48,035 nt of DNA from Ignavibacteriota bacterium (GTDB lineage: Bacteria; Bacteroidota; Ignavibacteria; UBA10030; UBA6906), in NCBI GenBank assembly GCA_003158475.1, contig PMJR01000152.1:1-48035 (forward strand), written 5' to 3'. The translations under genes were made by a program, and so were the position numbers. Numbering within the stretch: the stretch's first letter is position 1; every line of letters starts with the position of its first letter. Below are positions 6,929 to 15,617 of the stretch, one piece after another. Below the pieces are notes generated by a model. It had not been told where the DNA came from, did no database searches, and saw nothing but the letters and a program-made list of their open reading frames with translations.

Positions 6929-8542
6929 GTGGGTATCAGGGAAGAGACAGAGCGCCGTCGGACATTTGCGATCATCTCGCACCCCGACGCGGGAAAGACC
7001 ACGTTGACGGAAAAGTTCCTCCTCTACGGCGGTGCCGTGCAGCTCGCCGGCTCCGTCACCGCCAGGAGGAATCAACGTCGTTCCACGTCCGACTGGATGG
7101 AGCTGGAACGGAAGCGGGGGATCTCCATCAGCTCCACGGTCCTGCAGTTCGACTACAACGGTTACAAGATCAACCTCCTGGACACACCCGGCCACCAGGA
7201 CTTCTCCGAGGACACGTACCGCGTGCTGACAGCCGTGGATGCCGTCGTCATGGTGATCGATGCCGCCAAAGGGATCGAGACACAGACGAGGAAGCTTTTC
7301 GAGGTGTGCCGGCGCAGGGGGATCCCGATCTTCACGTTCATGAACAAGCTCGACAGGCCGACGAGGGACCCGCTCGAATTGCTCGACGAACTGGAACACG
7401 TTCTCGGCATCGGTGCGTTCCCCATGAACTGGCCTCTCGGAACTGGATTCAATTTCCGCGGCCTGTTCGACCGGCGAGCCCGGCAGGTTCATCTTTTCGA
7501 ACTCGGCTCCGGCGGTGCCTACAGGGCTCCCGTTGAAATCTCAACCCTGGCCGACCCGCTTGTGAGGGAACGGTTCGATGACGTGGCCCACCGCAGGGTG
7601 TCGGAGGAAATCGAGATGCTCGATCTTGCGGGGAACGCCTTCCATCCCTCCGACGTCCTCAACGGAAAAATCACGCCGGTGTTCTTCGGGAGCGCCAGGA
7701 ACAACTTCGGCGTTCAGCTCCTCCTGGATGGTTTCCTCGCGCACGCCGAACCGCCGCGGCCCCGGATGAGCAAGGGGATGATCGTCCCCGTTGACAGCGC
7801 CGCATTCTCGGGGTTCATTTTCAAGATCCAGGCCAACATGGACCCGAGGCACCGTGACAGGGTCGCGTTTCTCCGCGTCTGCTCGGGGAAGTTTTCACGG
7901 GACATGACGGCAGTTCATGCACAGACGGGAAAGTCCATACGGCTCCCCAACGCCGCGAAGCTGTTCGGGCGGGACCGGGAGACCGTGGACGAGGCATATC
8001 CGGGTGACATCGTCGGATTTGTGGGCCAGTCACTCCTCGGGATCGGCGACACCCTCACGGAAGACCCTTCGATCATCTACGATGAAATACCCCGGTTCCC
8101 GCCGGAATGCTTCGCCATACTCAATAACCCCAACCCCTCGAAGTTCAAGCGCTTCCGCGAAGGACTCGACCAGCTTCTCCAGGAAGGCGTCGTCCAGGGA
8201 TTCCAGCCCCGGAACGCATCACAGCAGGTCCCGATCCTCGCTGCCGTCGGCCCGCTGCAATTTGAAGTATTCCAGTACCGCCTCGAAAGCGAGTATGGCG
8301 CCGAAGCGCGCCTCGATCCGACGGAATGGAAGTTCGCACGGTGGATCCACCCTTCCACCGACAGCTCTCTCATTTCTCCAGGTATGCTCCCGACGGGGGC
8401 GATACTTGCAGACGATTCCAGGGGACAGAGCGTCATACTCTTCCCCGGCGACTGGGCACTCAGCTACTTTGCAGAGAAACATCCCGCTATCACACTGGGG
8501 GAACTCCCTTTCGACAACGTCTCCGCGGAGACCCGGCGATAA
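6929..8542 (+). CDS. prfC: peptide chain release factor 3
   Basis: The 537-residue translational GTPase recycles RF1/RF2 after peptide release. G motifs are clear: P loop SHPDAGKTT near residues 17-25, 'DTPGHQDFSEDTYR', 'MNKLDR' and the RF3-type switch region 'RRNQRRSTSDWMELERKRGISISS'. GTG 6929 is chosen because AAGGA lies 8 nt upstream and the product then begins REETERRRTFAIISHPDAGKT, as in other RF3 proteins; the frame extends to 6899 without benefit. A TATATTTG element (6894-6901) resembles the Bacteroidota -7 consensus TAnnTTTG. It is a monocistronic gene, divergent from the kinase, and ends at a hairpin shared with the converging gene. Confidence 0.96.
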   Translation: MGIREETERRRTFAIISHPDAGKTTLTEKFLLYGGAVQLAGSVTARRNQRRSTSDWMELERKRGISISSTVLQFDYNGYKINLLDTPGHQDFSEDTYRVLTAVDAVVMVIDAAKGIETQTRKLFEVCRRRGIPIFTFMNKLDRPTRDPLELLDELEHVLGIGAFPMNWPLGTGFNFRGLFDRRARQVHLFELGSGGAYRAPVEISTLADPLVRERFDDVAHRRVSEEIEMLDLAGNAFHPSDVLNGKITPVFFGSARNNFGVQLLLDGFLAHAEPPRPRMSKGMIVPVDSAAFSGFIFKIQANMDPRHRDRVAFLRVCSGKFSRDMTAVHAQTGKSIRLPNAAKLFGRDRETVDEAYPGDIVGFVGQSLLGIGDTLTEDPSIIYDEIPRFPPECFAILNNPNPSKFKRFREGLDQLLQEGVVQGFQPRNASQQVPILAAVGPLQFEVFQYRLESEYGAEARLDPTEWKFARWIHPSTDSSLISPGMLPTGAILADDSRGQSVILFPGDWALSYFAEKHPAITLGELPFDNVSAETRR

Positions 8543-8550
8543 GCCACGGA

Positions 8551-8578
8551 GCCCTGTCCCGCAACGGCAGGACAGGGC
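8551..8578. terminator. hairpin between convergent genes
   Basis: GCCCTGTCC (8551-8559) pairs perfectly with GGACAGGGC (8570-8578) around a 10-nt loop. It sits 8 bp after the prfC stop and 22 bp after the stop of the converging membrane-protein gene. There is no strong U tract, so efficiency is uncertain. Confidence 0.6.
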
Positions 8579-8600
8579 CCCTGATTCCCCGCACCTGGCG

Positions 8601-9164
8601 TCAAGCGGCCGATTTCACGAATGCCGCGATCCCGATCCCACCGATGACCCACCCGATCAGCGAGTCGGCGACCCATGCGGTCGTGTAATCGACCGGATAC
8701 ATCATCCAGTTCCAGTTTGCCACGTGCACTGCGAGGCAGATGAAGAGACCGAGCGCGCCGCAGAACATGACACGGGCGAAGAAACCTGATTTCGCCGCGG
8801 TGCTTCTCGACAAGAGCCATGCCGCCAGCATCGCCGTGAGTATGCTGTCCAGAAGTCCGATGCCCATCTCGGCCAGCATCACATCGGAAGCTCCCGTGGG
8901 GTTGTACACCACCATCCCGACCGGACCCTGATTGAATTGTTTCTTCCAGAGGTCAATTGCAGCCTGGTCTCCGTTTTTGGGCCTCGCGGGGAACATATAC
9001 ACCGATTTTTTGTCCATCCCGCTCTTCATCGCGGTAATCACTGAATCTTCATGCGCCATCGCCGAAATCGTTGACGTGTGAAGAGGAAGTGCAATCCACG
9101 CAACCGCACTCCAGATGAACATCAAAAGACCGCCGACAGCGCCGGCGAGAAGTATCCTCTTCAT
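8601..9164 (-). CDS. integral membrane protein of unknown function
   Basis: The 187-residue protein starts at ATG 9164 after a strong AGGAGG. It has one N-terminal membrane helix (about 4-27) and three more in the C-terminal half (about 103-120, 128-150 and 163-183). Between helix 1 and helix 2 lies a polar loop of about 70 residues, probably extracytoplasmic, with 'MFPARPKNGDQAA' and 'FNQGPVGMVVYNPTG'. No catalytic motif or family was recognised. It starts 12 bp after the stop of the Gfo/Idh/MocA gene, so the two are probably co-transcribed, but the pairing does not suggest a function. Confidence 0.8.
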   Translation of the reverse strand: MKRILLAGAVGGLLMFIWSAVAWIALPLHTSTISAMAHEDSVITAMKSGMDKKSVYMFPARPKNGDQAAIDLWKKQFNQGPVGMVVYNPTGASDVMLAEMGIGLLDSILTAMLAAWLLSRSTAAKSGFFARVMFCGALGLFICLAVHVANWNWMMYPVDYTTAWVADSLIGWVIGGIGIAAFVKSAA

Positions 9165-9176
9165 GAAACCCTCCTT

Positions 9177-10166
9177 TTATAGTGTGAGTGCCTTGTCCAG
9201 GATCCTCTGGTTCAACAGGCCGTTCAACCCGTTGATTTCGGGTTCCTCCCCGCCGAGAATCCAGTCGGTGAACATCGTGCTCTCTTCGACGTAAAGGTTC
9301 GGCACGAGGATCTCTTCGGCCGTAACGCCGGCGGGCCTGTCTGCTTTCCCCCGGGTCAAGGTCAGGCGCCCGAGCTGGTCTCCCGAAGTGAATTCCGGCA
9401 CCGTGATGATCCCCTCGGTGCCGATGACTTCGAGCATCACGCGCCGGAACGGCGCGGTAAAGGAGCAAGAGACGGACGCCATGACGCCGTCCGGGAATTG
9501 CATGGCGAGAAAGGCAGATTCCTCTGTGGACGTCGCCGTCGGCGCCGGCCAGAGTGTCCCGGTGACTGCGGAAGGCTCGGCGGCAAGCACGTACCGGAGC
9601 GTGTCAATGCAGTGCACTCCGACATCGTACACCGGCCCTCCCCCGGCGACAGCGCGGTCGATCAGCCACGTTCTGTGGCTTACCCTCGCGTCATAGATGA
9701 ATTCCGCCCTCGCGGACTTCACACTCCCGATACGTCCCGCCACAATGAGCTCCCTCACCCTGCGCACGACGGGGGAGAGCCGCACCATGTGACCGACCAT
9801 CAGTTTCACGCCCCCCCCCGCACACGCCGCTATCATGAGTTCCGCTTCGCGCACGTTGAGCGCCATCGGCTTTTCGACAATCACATGCTTCCCCGCCTTT
9901 GCGGCGGCAAGCGTCTCGGGGCAGTGCGCGGAGTTCGCGGAGACGATGAACACCGCATCGATGTCAGGATGGCGGACGAGTTCGTCGACGGAGCCGAAAG
10001 CAAGAGGAATCGAACATTCGTCTGCTTTTTTCCTCGCCTCCTCCGCAGATCGCTTTTGCAGAGCGACGACCGCCGAGTTTCTGGCGCGCCGTATGGCCGG
10101 GGCGATCGCTTTTTCCGCAAAACGCCCGAACCCGATGATACCGTATCTGACAGTCCTCTGTGCCAT
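9177..10166 (-). CDS. Gfo/Idh/MocA-family NAD(P)-dependent oxidoreductase
   Basis: The 329-residue protein starts with a Rossmann fold (GIIGFG, residues 9-14), followed by the family's lysine motif 'VEKPMALN' and a C-terminal alpha/beta domain with 'GGGPVYDVGVHCIDTLRYVLA', which contains the conserved Asp and His. Such enzymes oxidise or reduce sugars, inositols or biliverdin-type substrates; the substrate cannot be told here. ATG 10166 is preferred over the frame start at 10205 because the Rossmann fold then begins at the usual distance. It has a run of nine C on the plus strand at 9811-9819 (Gly-Gly-Gly codons) that could be slippage-prone. It lies upstream of the membrane-protein gene. Confidence 0.88.
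   Translation of the reverse strand: MAQRTVRYGIIGFGRFAEKAIAPAIRRARNSAVVALQKRSAEEARKKADECSIPLAFGSVDELVRHPDIDAVFIVSANSAHCPETLAAAKAGKHVIVEKPMALNVREAELMIAACAGGGVKLMVGHMVRLSPVVRRVRELIVAGRIGSVKSARAEFIYDARVSHRTWLIDRAVAGGGPVYDVGVHCIDTLRYVLAAEPSAVTGTLWPAPTATSTEESAFLAMQFPDGVMASVSCSFTAPFRRVMLEVIGTEGIITVPEFTSGDQLGRLTLTRGKADRPAGVTAEEILVPNLYVEESTMFTDWILGGEEPEINGLNGLLNQRILDKALTL
9811..9819. repeat. homopolymer tract C9 inside the oxidoreductase gene
   Basis: Nine consecutive C (G9 on the coding strand) encode a Gly run within an intact reading frame. One of three such 9-mers in coding sequence in this window (also 37233-37241 and 46081-46089). Confidence 0.9.
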
Positions 10167-10257
10167 GGGGATTCCGTTGATTGTTCGTGCGGGTGCAAGA
10201 TACATCCGGGGAACCTTCCATGCAATGTTTTAATTTTCCCCGGTGCGACGAGCGAGG

Positions 10258-10286
10258 TTGACCCTCCGGGCATGAAGTGTTATCTT
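10258..10286 (+). promoter_or_regulatory. putative promoter of the M1 peptidase gene
   Basis: TTGACC (10258-10263) is followed after 17 bp by TATCTT (10281-10286). Transcription would start near 10292-10293, essentially at ATG 10292, implying a leaderless or nearly leaderless mRNA. This fits the absence of a ribosome-binding site there. Confidence 0.4.
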
Positions 10287-10291
10287 CGGAT

Positions 10292-12268
10292 ATGACGACC
10301 CGCCCGCTCCTTACCGCCGTGCTGACCCTCGCACTCTCTCTCCAAGCCCTCACGCAGACGGCCTCCCGGGACTTTGAGAAAGCCGGGTGGCGCGCTTGCA
10401 AGGAGGCGGGAGCTCCCCGCATGGCGCAGGAGCGGGGGGATTTTTCTGATCCCGGCATCCATGTGACGTATTACAGGCTCCGGTTGACCCTCTCGCCGTC
10501 CCCCGCTCTGCTGACGGGTGACGTCTCGGCGAAAGCAGCCTGCGTTGCAGACAGCATCCGAACGGTACAATTCGACCTTTCAGGATCGATGACAGTCGAT
10601 TCTGTCCTGGGGGCCGGGGGGAGCCTCCGGTTCTCCCAGTTCCTGCAGGGGTTCCAGGTGCAGCTCGAAAGGACCTACCGAAAAGGGGAAACGCTGACAC
10701 TCGATACGTACTACAGGGGAGTCCCGGGAGCCACCGGGTTCGGGAGTTTTATGTTCTCTTCCCAGAACGGCGTCCCCTGGATCTGGACTCTCAGCGAACC
10801 GTACGGGGCGCGCGACTGGTGGCCCTGCAAGGACGACAACAGCGACAAAGCGGACTCCGTGGATATGTTTGTCACGGTACCGGCCGGGCTTAAAGCAGGA
10901 TCGAACGGCACGCTGGCGGACACGCAGGCGAACGTCGATGGGACGACCACGTTCCACTGGTCGGAACGGTATCCGATCGCGGTCTATCTTGTCTCGCTCG
11001 CAGCCACAAATTATGCGGAGATCGACGACTGGTTCCGTTACAGCCCCTCGGATTCCATGCCCATAGTCAACTATGTGCTTCCGCAGTCGCTCAGCGACGG
11101 AGTGGGAGCACTCGCGGAGACGAAGAGCATGCTTCGTATCTTCTCCGATGCATACGGCCTCTACCCGTTCATCAAAGAAAAATACGGACACGCCCAGTTC
11201 GGATTGGGGGGTGCGATGGAGCACCAGACAATGACCTCCACAACCAATTTTGCCGAAAACACAATATCACATGAGCTCGCACACCAGTGGTTCGGAGACA
11301 TGATTACGTGCGCGAACTGGCCGAGCCTCTGGCTTAACGAAGGTTTTGCGGTGTTCAGTGAGTCCGTTTTTCTGGAGAAATACTACGGCCCGGGAGCCTA
11401 CAAAGCGCACATCGAGGACGTCATGAGTGCCGCGTTCAATGCAACAGGCACACTCTACGTACAGGATACCTCAACGGTCGCGACCCTCTTTGACTTCAAC
11501 AGGGTGTACGCCAAGGGTGCCTGGACCTTGCATATGCTCCGTCATGTGCTCGGCGATTCCGCGTTCTTTCGCTCCATGCGGGCCTATGCAAGCGATCCAC
11601 GGTTCAGGTTCAAGAGCGCGACGACCGAGGGGTTCAGGAGCGTCTGCGAGTCCGTTTCGGGGAAAGACCTCGGGTATTTCTTCGACGAATGGGTGTACGG
11701 GGAAGGGTATCCCCGGTATGGCTACCGCTGGACGTCCACACCCACCACAGGGGGATACGGGGTGACAGTGACTCTTTCACAAAGCGGCAGTTCGGCGGCG
11801 ACACCGTTTTTCAGGATGCCGGTGGACATCAGGATGGTTGCCGGGACGCGCGACACAACCGTGACGGTGTTCCATACGGCAACCGGGGAGACATTCACTT
11901 TCCAGGTCCCCTTCCCCCCTTCCGATGTGCAGATAGATCCCGACAAAAGGATACTCCGCGATGTCACCCCACCCGATGCGATCCTGCCCGAATCATACGC
12001 ACTCGCACAGAACTACCCGAACCCCTTCAACCCGGGGACATGGTTGTCGTTCTCTCTGCCCCACCGTTCAGATGTCACGCTGACGGTGTACGACCCGCTG
12101 GGACGGGAAATCGCGGTGCTCATACGGGGACAGCTCGAAGCGGGAACACACACTGTGCGGTGGGGAGGGACTGACGCGAGAGGATATCTTGTGGCTTCGG
12201 GAACTTACTTCTACCGTCTCACGGCGGGGACGTACGGAGAGACGCGCAAGATGATGCTCGTCCGGTAG
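10292..12268 (+). CDS. secreted M1-family aminopeptidase with C-terminal sorting domain
   Basis: The 658-residue zinc metallopeptidase has a signal peptide (MTTRPLLTAVLTLALSLQALTQ). The M1 domain carries the substrate-binding motif GGAMEH (GAMEN variant, about 306-311), the zinc site HELAH (H327, E328, H331) and E350 in 'LWLNEGFAVF'. The last 85 or so residues are a separate beta domain beginning 'YALAQNYPNPFNP' and ending 'YFYRLTAGTYGETRKMMLVR'. This is the C-terminal sorting/FlgD-like domain associated with type IX secretion in the Bacteroidota-Ignavibacteriota group. It likely trims N-terminal residues of peptides outside the cell. ATG 10292 rather than GTG 10277 is chosen from the signal peptide and promoter position. 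Confidence 0.93.
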   Translation: MTTRPLLTAVLTLALSLQALTQTASRDFEKAGWRACKEAGAPRMAQERGDFSDPGIHVTYYRLRLTLSPSPALLTGDVSAKAACVADSIRTVQFDLSGSMTVDSVLGAGGSLRFSQFLQGFQVQLERTYRKGETLTLDTYYRGVPGATGFGSFMFSSQNGVPWIWTLSEPYGARDWWPCKDDNSDKADSVDMFVTVPAGLKAGSNGTLADTQANVDGTTTFHWSERYPIAVYLVSLAATNYAEIDDWFRYSPSDSMPIVNYVLPQSLSDGVGALAETKSMLRIFSDAYGLYPFIKEKYGHAQFGLGGAMEHQTMTSTTNFAENTISHELAHQWFGDMITCANWPSLWLNEGFAVFSESVFLEKYYGPGAYKAHIEDVMSAAFNATGTLYVQDTSTVATLFDFNRVYAKGAWTLHMLRHVLGDSAFFRSMRAYASDPRFRFKSATTEGFRSVCESVSGKDLGYFFDEWVYGEGYPRYGYRWTSTPTTGGYGVTVTLSQSGSSAATPFFRMPVDIRMVAGTRDTTVTVFHTATGETFTFQVPFPPSDVQIDPDKRILRDVTPPDAILPESYALAQNYPNPFNPGTWLSFSLPHRSDVTLTVYDPLGREIAVLIRGQLEAGTHTVRWGGTDARGYLVASGTYFYRLTAGTYGETRKMMLVR

Positions 12269-12300
12269 GGACGGAGCGGGGAAAAACCCTCCGCCTGAAA

Positions 12301-12325
12301 TGGGCGGGACTGTGAGCCCCGCCCA
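12301..12325. terminator. bidirectional hairpin between peptidase and ferritin genes
   Basis: TGGGCGGG (12301-12308) pairs perfectly with CCCGCCCA (12318-12325) around a 9-nt loop. It lies between two convergent stops (12268 and 12340). Confidence 0.65.
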
Positions 12326-12339
12326 GGAGGGCCTGATTG

Positions 12340-12834
12340 TTAATGTGCGGCCCGGGCGGCGAGGGCACGGTCGAGCATCATCAGCGAAGCGCCGCTCTCA
12401 CCCGCCATCGTGAGCTGATCGAGGATCGTGGTCGCATTCTTTTCCTCCTCGATCTGCTCCTTGATGAACCACTGCACTTCGACCTGCGTGGCGTAGTCAT
12501 CTTCCTTCAGTGCGGTCTCATACAGCCTGTTGATCAGCGCGGTGATCTTCTGCTCGTGCGCAAGAACCTGGTGGAATATGTCCTGCGGCGACTTGAATTC
12601 CGCCGGCGGTTTTTCGACCGCCTGCAGCGCGACGCGCCCGCCCCTGTCGTGCACGATCTCCGTGAGCTTCATCGCATGAGCGAGTTCTTCCTGCCACTGT
12701 ACGCGAAGCCACGTGGCAAAACCCTGGAGCCCGACCGATGAAGAGTGCATGGACATGGCGAGGTAAAGGTACGCGGAATTGATCTCGTGCATGATCTGCT
12801 CGTTCAGCGCTTTCTGCATCGGTTTGCTGAGCAT
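12340..12834 (-). CDS. ftnA: bacterial non-haem ferritin
   Basis: The 164-residue four-helix protein has the ferritin signature: '[21 protein letters not shown]' in helix A with the ferroxidase Glu, '[11 protein letters not shown]' in helix B (the E-x-x-H pair), and '[11 protein letters not shown]' in helix D. It should assemble into a 24-mer that oxidises Fe(II) and stores iron in the cytoplasm. The length matches FtnA-type ferritins. It follows the FKBP gene by 13 bp on the same strand and is probably co-transcribed with it. The terminator at 12301-12325 follows. Confidence 0.95.
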   Translation of the reverse strand: MLSKPMQKALNEQIMHEINSAYLYLAMSMHSSSVGLQGFATWLRVQWQEELAHAMKLTEIVHDRGGRVALQAVEKPPAEFKSPQDIFHQVLAHEQKITALINRLYETALKEDDYATQVEVQWFIKEQIEEEKNATTILDQLTMAGESGASLMMLDRALAARAAH

Positions 12835-12847
12835 GGCGGTGGCTCCT

Positions 12848-13543
12848 TCACTTCACAGAGATCAACTCAACCTGAAAAATAAGCGTCGCGTTCGGCGGTA
12901 TCGCTCCCCCTCCGGTACCTGCCGGGCCGTAGGCGAGGTCCGGGGGGACGTACAACTCCCACTTCGAACCTTCCTTCATCAACTGCAGGGCTTCGGTCCA
13001 GCCTTTGATTACCCCTGAACAGGGGAATGTCGCCGCTTCTCCCCGCTTGTACGAGCTGTCGAACTCCGTCCCGTCAAGGAGCTTCCCGCTGTACTGGGTG
13101 GTGACGGTGGAGCTGAGCTTCGGCATCTTCCCTTTTCCCTCGACGAGAACTTTGTACTGAAGCCCGCTCGGCAGCGTGACCACCCCGGGCTGTTTCTTGT
13201 TCAGCGCGAGGAACGCCTCTCCTTCTTTCTTGTTCTTGTCTCCGGCCACCTTCGCTCCCTCCTCGAGTTTTGTCCTCTGTTCCGCCTGATACGCCATAAT
13301 CGTTTCCTGTACCTGCGCGTCGGTCATCAGCCGGGCGGTAGTGTCGAGACCTGCGTCCATGACCCCCCGGATGAATGCATCGGGATTGATGGCGATCGAA
13401 TCGCGGCCAAGATTGTGTCCGACATTGAGGCCGATACTGTAGCTGAGTTTGTCCTTCTGTGTCTCCAGCTTGACTTTCTTGACCCCCGTCGTCTGACATC
13501 CGAGAAGAGCAAACGCGACGGCGCCAATCCAAAAACGATGCAT
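12848..13543 (-). CDS. FKBP-type peptidyl-prolyl isomerase lipoprotein (Mip-like)
   Basis: The 231-residue protein starts at ATG 13543 with GAAAGGA upstream. The signal sequence ends in a lipobox LLGC (C16), so it is a lipoprotein. Residues about 25-115 are the helical FKBP_N dimerisation domain ('[16 protein letters not shown]'). Residues about 135-230 are the FKBP catalytic domain with '[19 protein letters not shown]', '[29 protein letters not shown]' and '[16 protein letters not shown]'. It catalyses prolyl cis-trans isomerisation in the periplasm or at the outer membrane. It is followed by ferritin. Confidence 0.93.
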   Translation of the reverse strand: MHRFWIGAVAFALLGCQTTGVKKVKLETQKDKLSYSIGLNVGHNLGRDSIAINPDAFIRGVMDAGLDTTARLMTDAQVQETIMAYQAEQRTKLEEGAKVAGDKNKKEGEAFLALNKKQPGVVTLPSGLQYKVLVEGKGKMPKLSSTVTTQYSGKLLDGTEFDSSYKRGEAATFPCSGVIKGWTEALQLMKEGSKWELYVPPDLAYGPAGTGGGAIPPNATLIFQVELISVK

Positions 13544-13616
13544 AGCGGGTCCTTTCGATGGGAGAGTAAGTATCATGTAATGTACCGACTCCGCGGCTCA
13601 GATGCAACGCGATTTG

Positions 13617-13841
13617 TCAGATCCCGTCAAAGACGTCGTTGAGAAGCTCGCGGGCCCGGTCGGAATATTCGCTGGGGACATAGAGATCCGCTCCCTGAGG
13701 GAGACCGAGCGCTCCCCCCGCGCCGAGAAACCCCGCATCGATCGACTGGATGATCGACGGGATGCTTTCGGCGTCAAGAGTCTGCCGCGCTCGCTCCGCG
13801 TACATCCGGTCGGGGAAATTTTTCACGAGTACCAGGTCCAC
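13617..13841 (-). CDS. DUF2007-type small protein
   Basis: The 74-residue protein starts at GTG 13841 with AAAGGGAGG upstream. 'LVLVKNFPDRMYAERARQTLDAESIPSIIQSIDAG' followed by 'ADLYVPSEYSDRARELLND' is the ferredoxin-like alpha/beta fold of DUF2007, a family annotated only as putative signal-transducing proteins. It is soluble, with no signal peptide. It lies between the acyl-CoA ligase gene and the FKBP gene on the same strand, with 39 and 73 bp gaps, and may belong to one long operon. Function unknown. Confidence 0.85.
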   Translation of the reverse strand: MDLVLVKNFPDRMYAERARQTLDAESIPSIIQSIDAGFLGAGGALGLPQGADLYVPSEYSDRARELLNDVFDGI

Positions 13842-13880
13842 GATGCCTCCCTTTCACAATGGCCGGTCACGGCCCACGTT

Positions 13881-15593
13881 TCAGTTCTTCTTCTGCGCAA
13901 GGAACCGCTTCACCTTTTGCGTTGTCGTCTTTTCGAACTCGCGGTCACGGATGTAGAATTTCCGGATCTGCTTGAACGCGGCAACCTCTTTATTCATCGA
14001 CGCGATCTCCTCCCCGATCACCGACTTCATGAGCTCGGGGGTGATCTCCTTCCCCCGGGTTTCCGCGAGCTCGATGAAGGCTTCCGCATCAACGACCACC
14101 TGCGCGGCGATAACTTCCCCCTGCTTCGGGTCCTCTTCCCCGTACACGAGCGACTCCATGACGAACGGGCTCCGGTTGAGCAGGTCCTCGAGCTCCTCAG
14201 GATACACGTTCTCCCCGCTCTTGGAGATGATGACGTTCTTCATCCTTCCCATGATATGAAGGAAGCCGTCGCTGTCAATCCGCCCCAGATCGCCCGTTTT
14301 GAACCAGCCATCTTCGAACACGCTTTCCGTCGCTGTCTCATTTTTATAGTAGCCGAGCATGACGTTCGGTCCCCGGGCCCAGATCTCGCCGATGCCGAGG
14401 TGATCCGGCTCGGCGATCCTGAGCGTAACGCCCGGGAGCGGGATACCGGCGGAATCGTCTTTGAAGTCTTCGATCCGGTTCAACGTAAGGATGGGGCCGG
14501 TTTCCGTCAGCCCGTAGCCCTGCACGAAACAGAACCCGAATTCGCGCAACCCCTTGGCAACGAGGGGATCCTGTGCCGCCCCCCCCGCGATGAACAACCT
14601 GATAGACCCGCCGAACCTCTCGTGTATCTCCTTGAACACGGTGCGCCGGAAGCCTTTCCAGCCGAACCTTTCCGCCACCGCGCCCGCCTTTATCAGCGGG
14701 CCGACGATCATGGAGGTGAGCTTCCTCTCGTGGATCCCCTTGTATACCCTTTTGAACATCTTGTCGTACAGGAGAGGCACGGCGAGGAGTATCGTGGCAT
14801 GGACCTTCTGCAGATCATCCACGATCGTCTTGAGAGACTGTGCGAAATGGATGGACGCCCCCGTGTAAATCGGGCAGAGGAAGCCGCATGTGCAGGCATA
14901 TGTGTGGTGAATCGGAAGCACGCCGAGGAACCTGTCCTCGGACGTAATCCGGATAAGTTTCACCATAGCCATCAGATTCTCCGCCAGGTTCCTCTGGCTG
15001 AGCATCACCCCCTTTGCCCGGCCCAGGGATCCCGAGGTGAATATGATCTCCGCAAGTTCCTCCGGATCGATCCGCGGGAGCTGTTCCGGCGAGCATCCCC
15101 GGCTCCGCTCGATCAGTTCCACCATGGAAAATGTCCGGTCTCTTTTCGCCGGCATGTCCATGTTGATGTAGAACTTCAGTTTCTTCATGGACGTCCGGCT
15201 CTCCCGCAGGAGCGGTTCGAACGCGTCCGAATAGATGACCGCCGTCGCCTCGGATTCGTGGAGGATGTTGAGTATCTCATTCGACATCAAAGCCCTGTCG
15301 ACCGGGACAACGACGTAGTTGAAGCACATCGACGTGAGGTACGCAAGGGACCACTGAACCCTGTTCTCGCCGATCACCGCCACGTGGCTCCGCTCCTTGA
15401 TCCCCATAGTGCGGAGCGCGATTCCGAACTTGAGAATGTTCCTCAGGAGCGACGCATAGGTGAGCCGCGGGATCGGATAATCCTTCAGATCTTCGAGGGC
15501 GGTCTTTTCCCCGTACACTCTCGCCGAACGCAGGACCATGTCCTGTATCGAGGAGATGGCGGGGACCGTGTTAAGGGGAAGCTGCATTGCCAT
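13881..15593 (-). CDS. long-chain acyl-CoA synthetase (AMP-forming)
   Basis: The 570-residue ANL-superfamily enzyme starts at ATG 15593 with a perfect AGGAGG six bases upstream. Motifs: P loop 'IIFTSGSLGRAKGVMLS' (about 183-199), 'GYGLTETGP', 'TGDLGRIDSDGFLHIMGRMKN' with the hinge, and the catalytic Lys near the C-terminus ('QKVKRFLAQK'). Domain order and length match FadD-type fatty-acid:CoA ligases, which activate fatty acids with ATP and CoA. The exact chain-length preference cannot be read from sequence. It lies 24 bp downstream of the fumarase gene. Confidence 0.9.
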   Translation of the reverse strand: MAMQLPLNTVPAISSIQDMVLRSARVYGEKTALEDLKDYPIPRLTYASLLRNILKFGIALRTMGIKERSHVAVIGENRVQWSLAYLTSMCFNYVVVPVDRALMSNEILNILHESEATAVIYSDAFEPLLRESRTSMKKLKFYINMDMPAKRDRTFSMVELIERSRGCSPEQLPRIDPEELAEIIFTSGSLGRAKGVMLSQRNLAENLMAMVKLIRITSEDRFLGVLPIHHTYACTCGFLCPIYTGASIHFAQSLKTIVDDLQKVHATILLAVPLLYDKMFKRVYKGIHERKLTSMIVGPLIKAGAVAERFGWKGFRRTVFKEIHERFGGSIRLFIAGGAAQDPLVAKGLREFGFCFVQGYGLTETGPILTLNRIEDFKDDSAGIPLPGVTLRIAEPDHLGIGEIWARGPNVMLGYYKNETATESVFEDGWFKTGDLGRIDSDGFLHIMGRMKNVIISKSGENVYPEELEDLLNRSPFVMESLVYGEEDPKQGEVIAAQVVVDAEAFIELAETRGKEITPELMKSVIGEEIASMNKEVAAFKQIRKFYIRDREFEKTTTQKVKRFLAQKKN

Positions 15594-15617
15594 GGAAAGC
15601 CTCCTGGTGGCTGGGGT

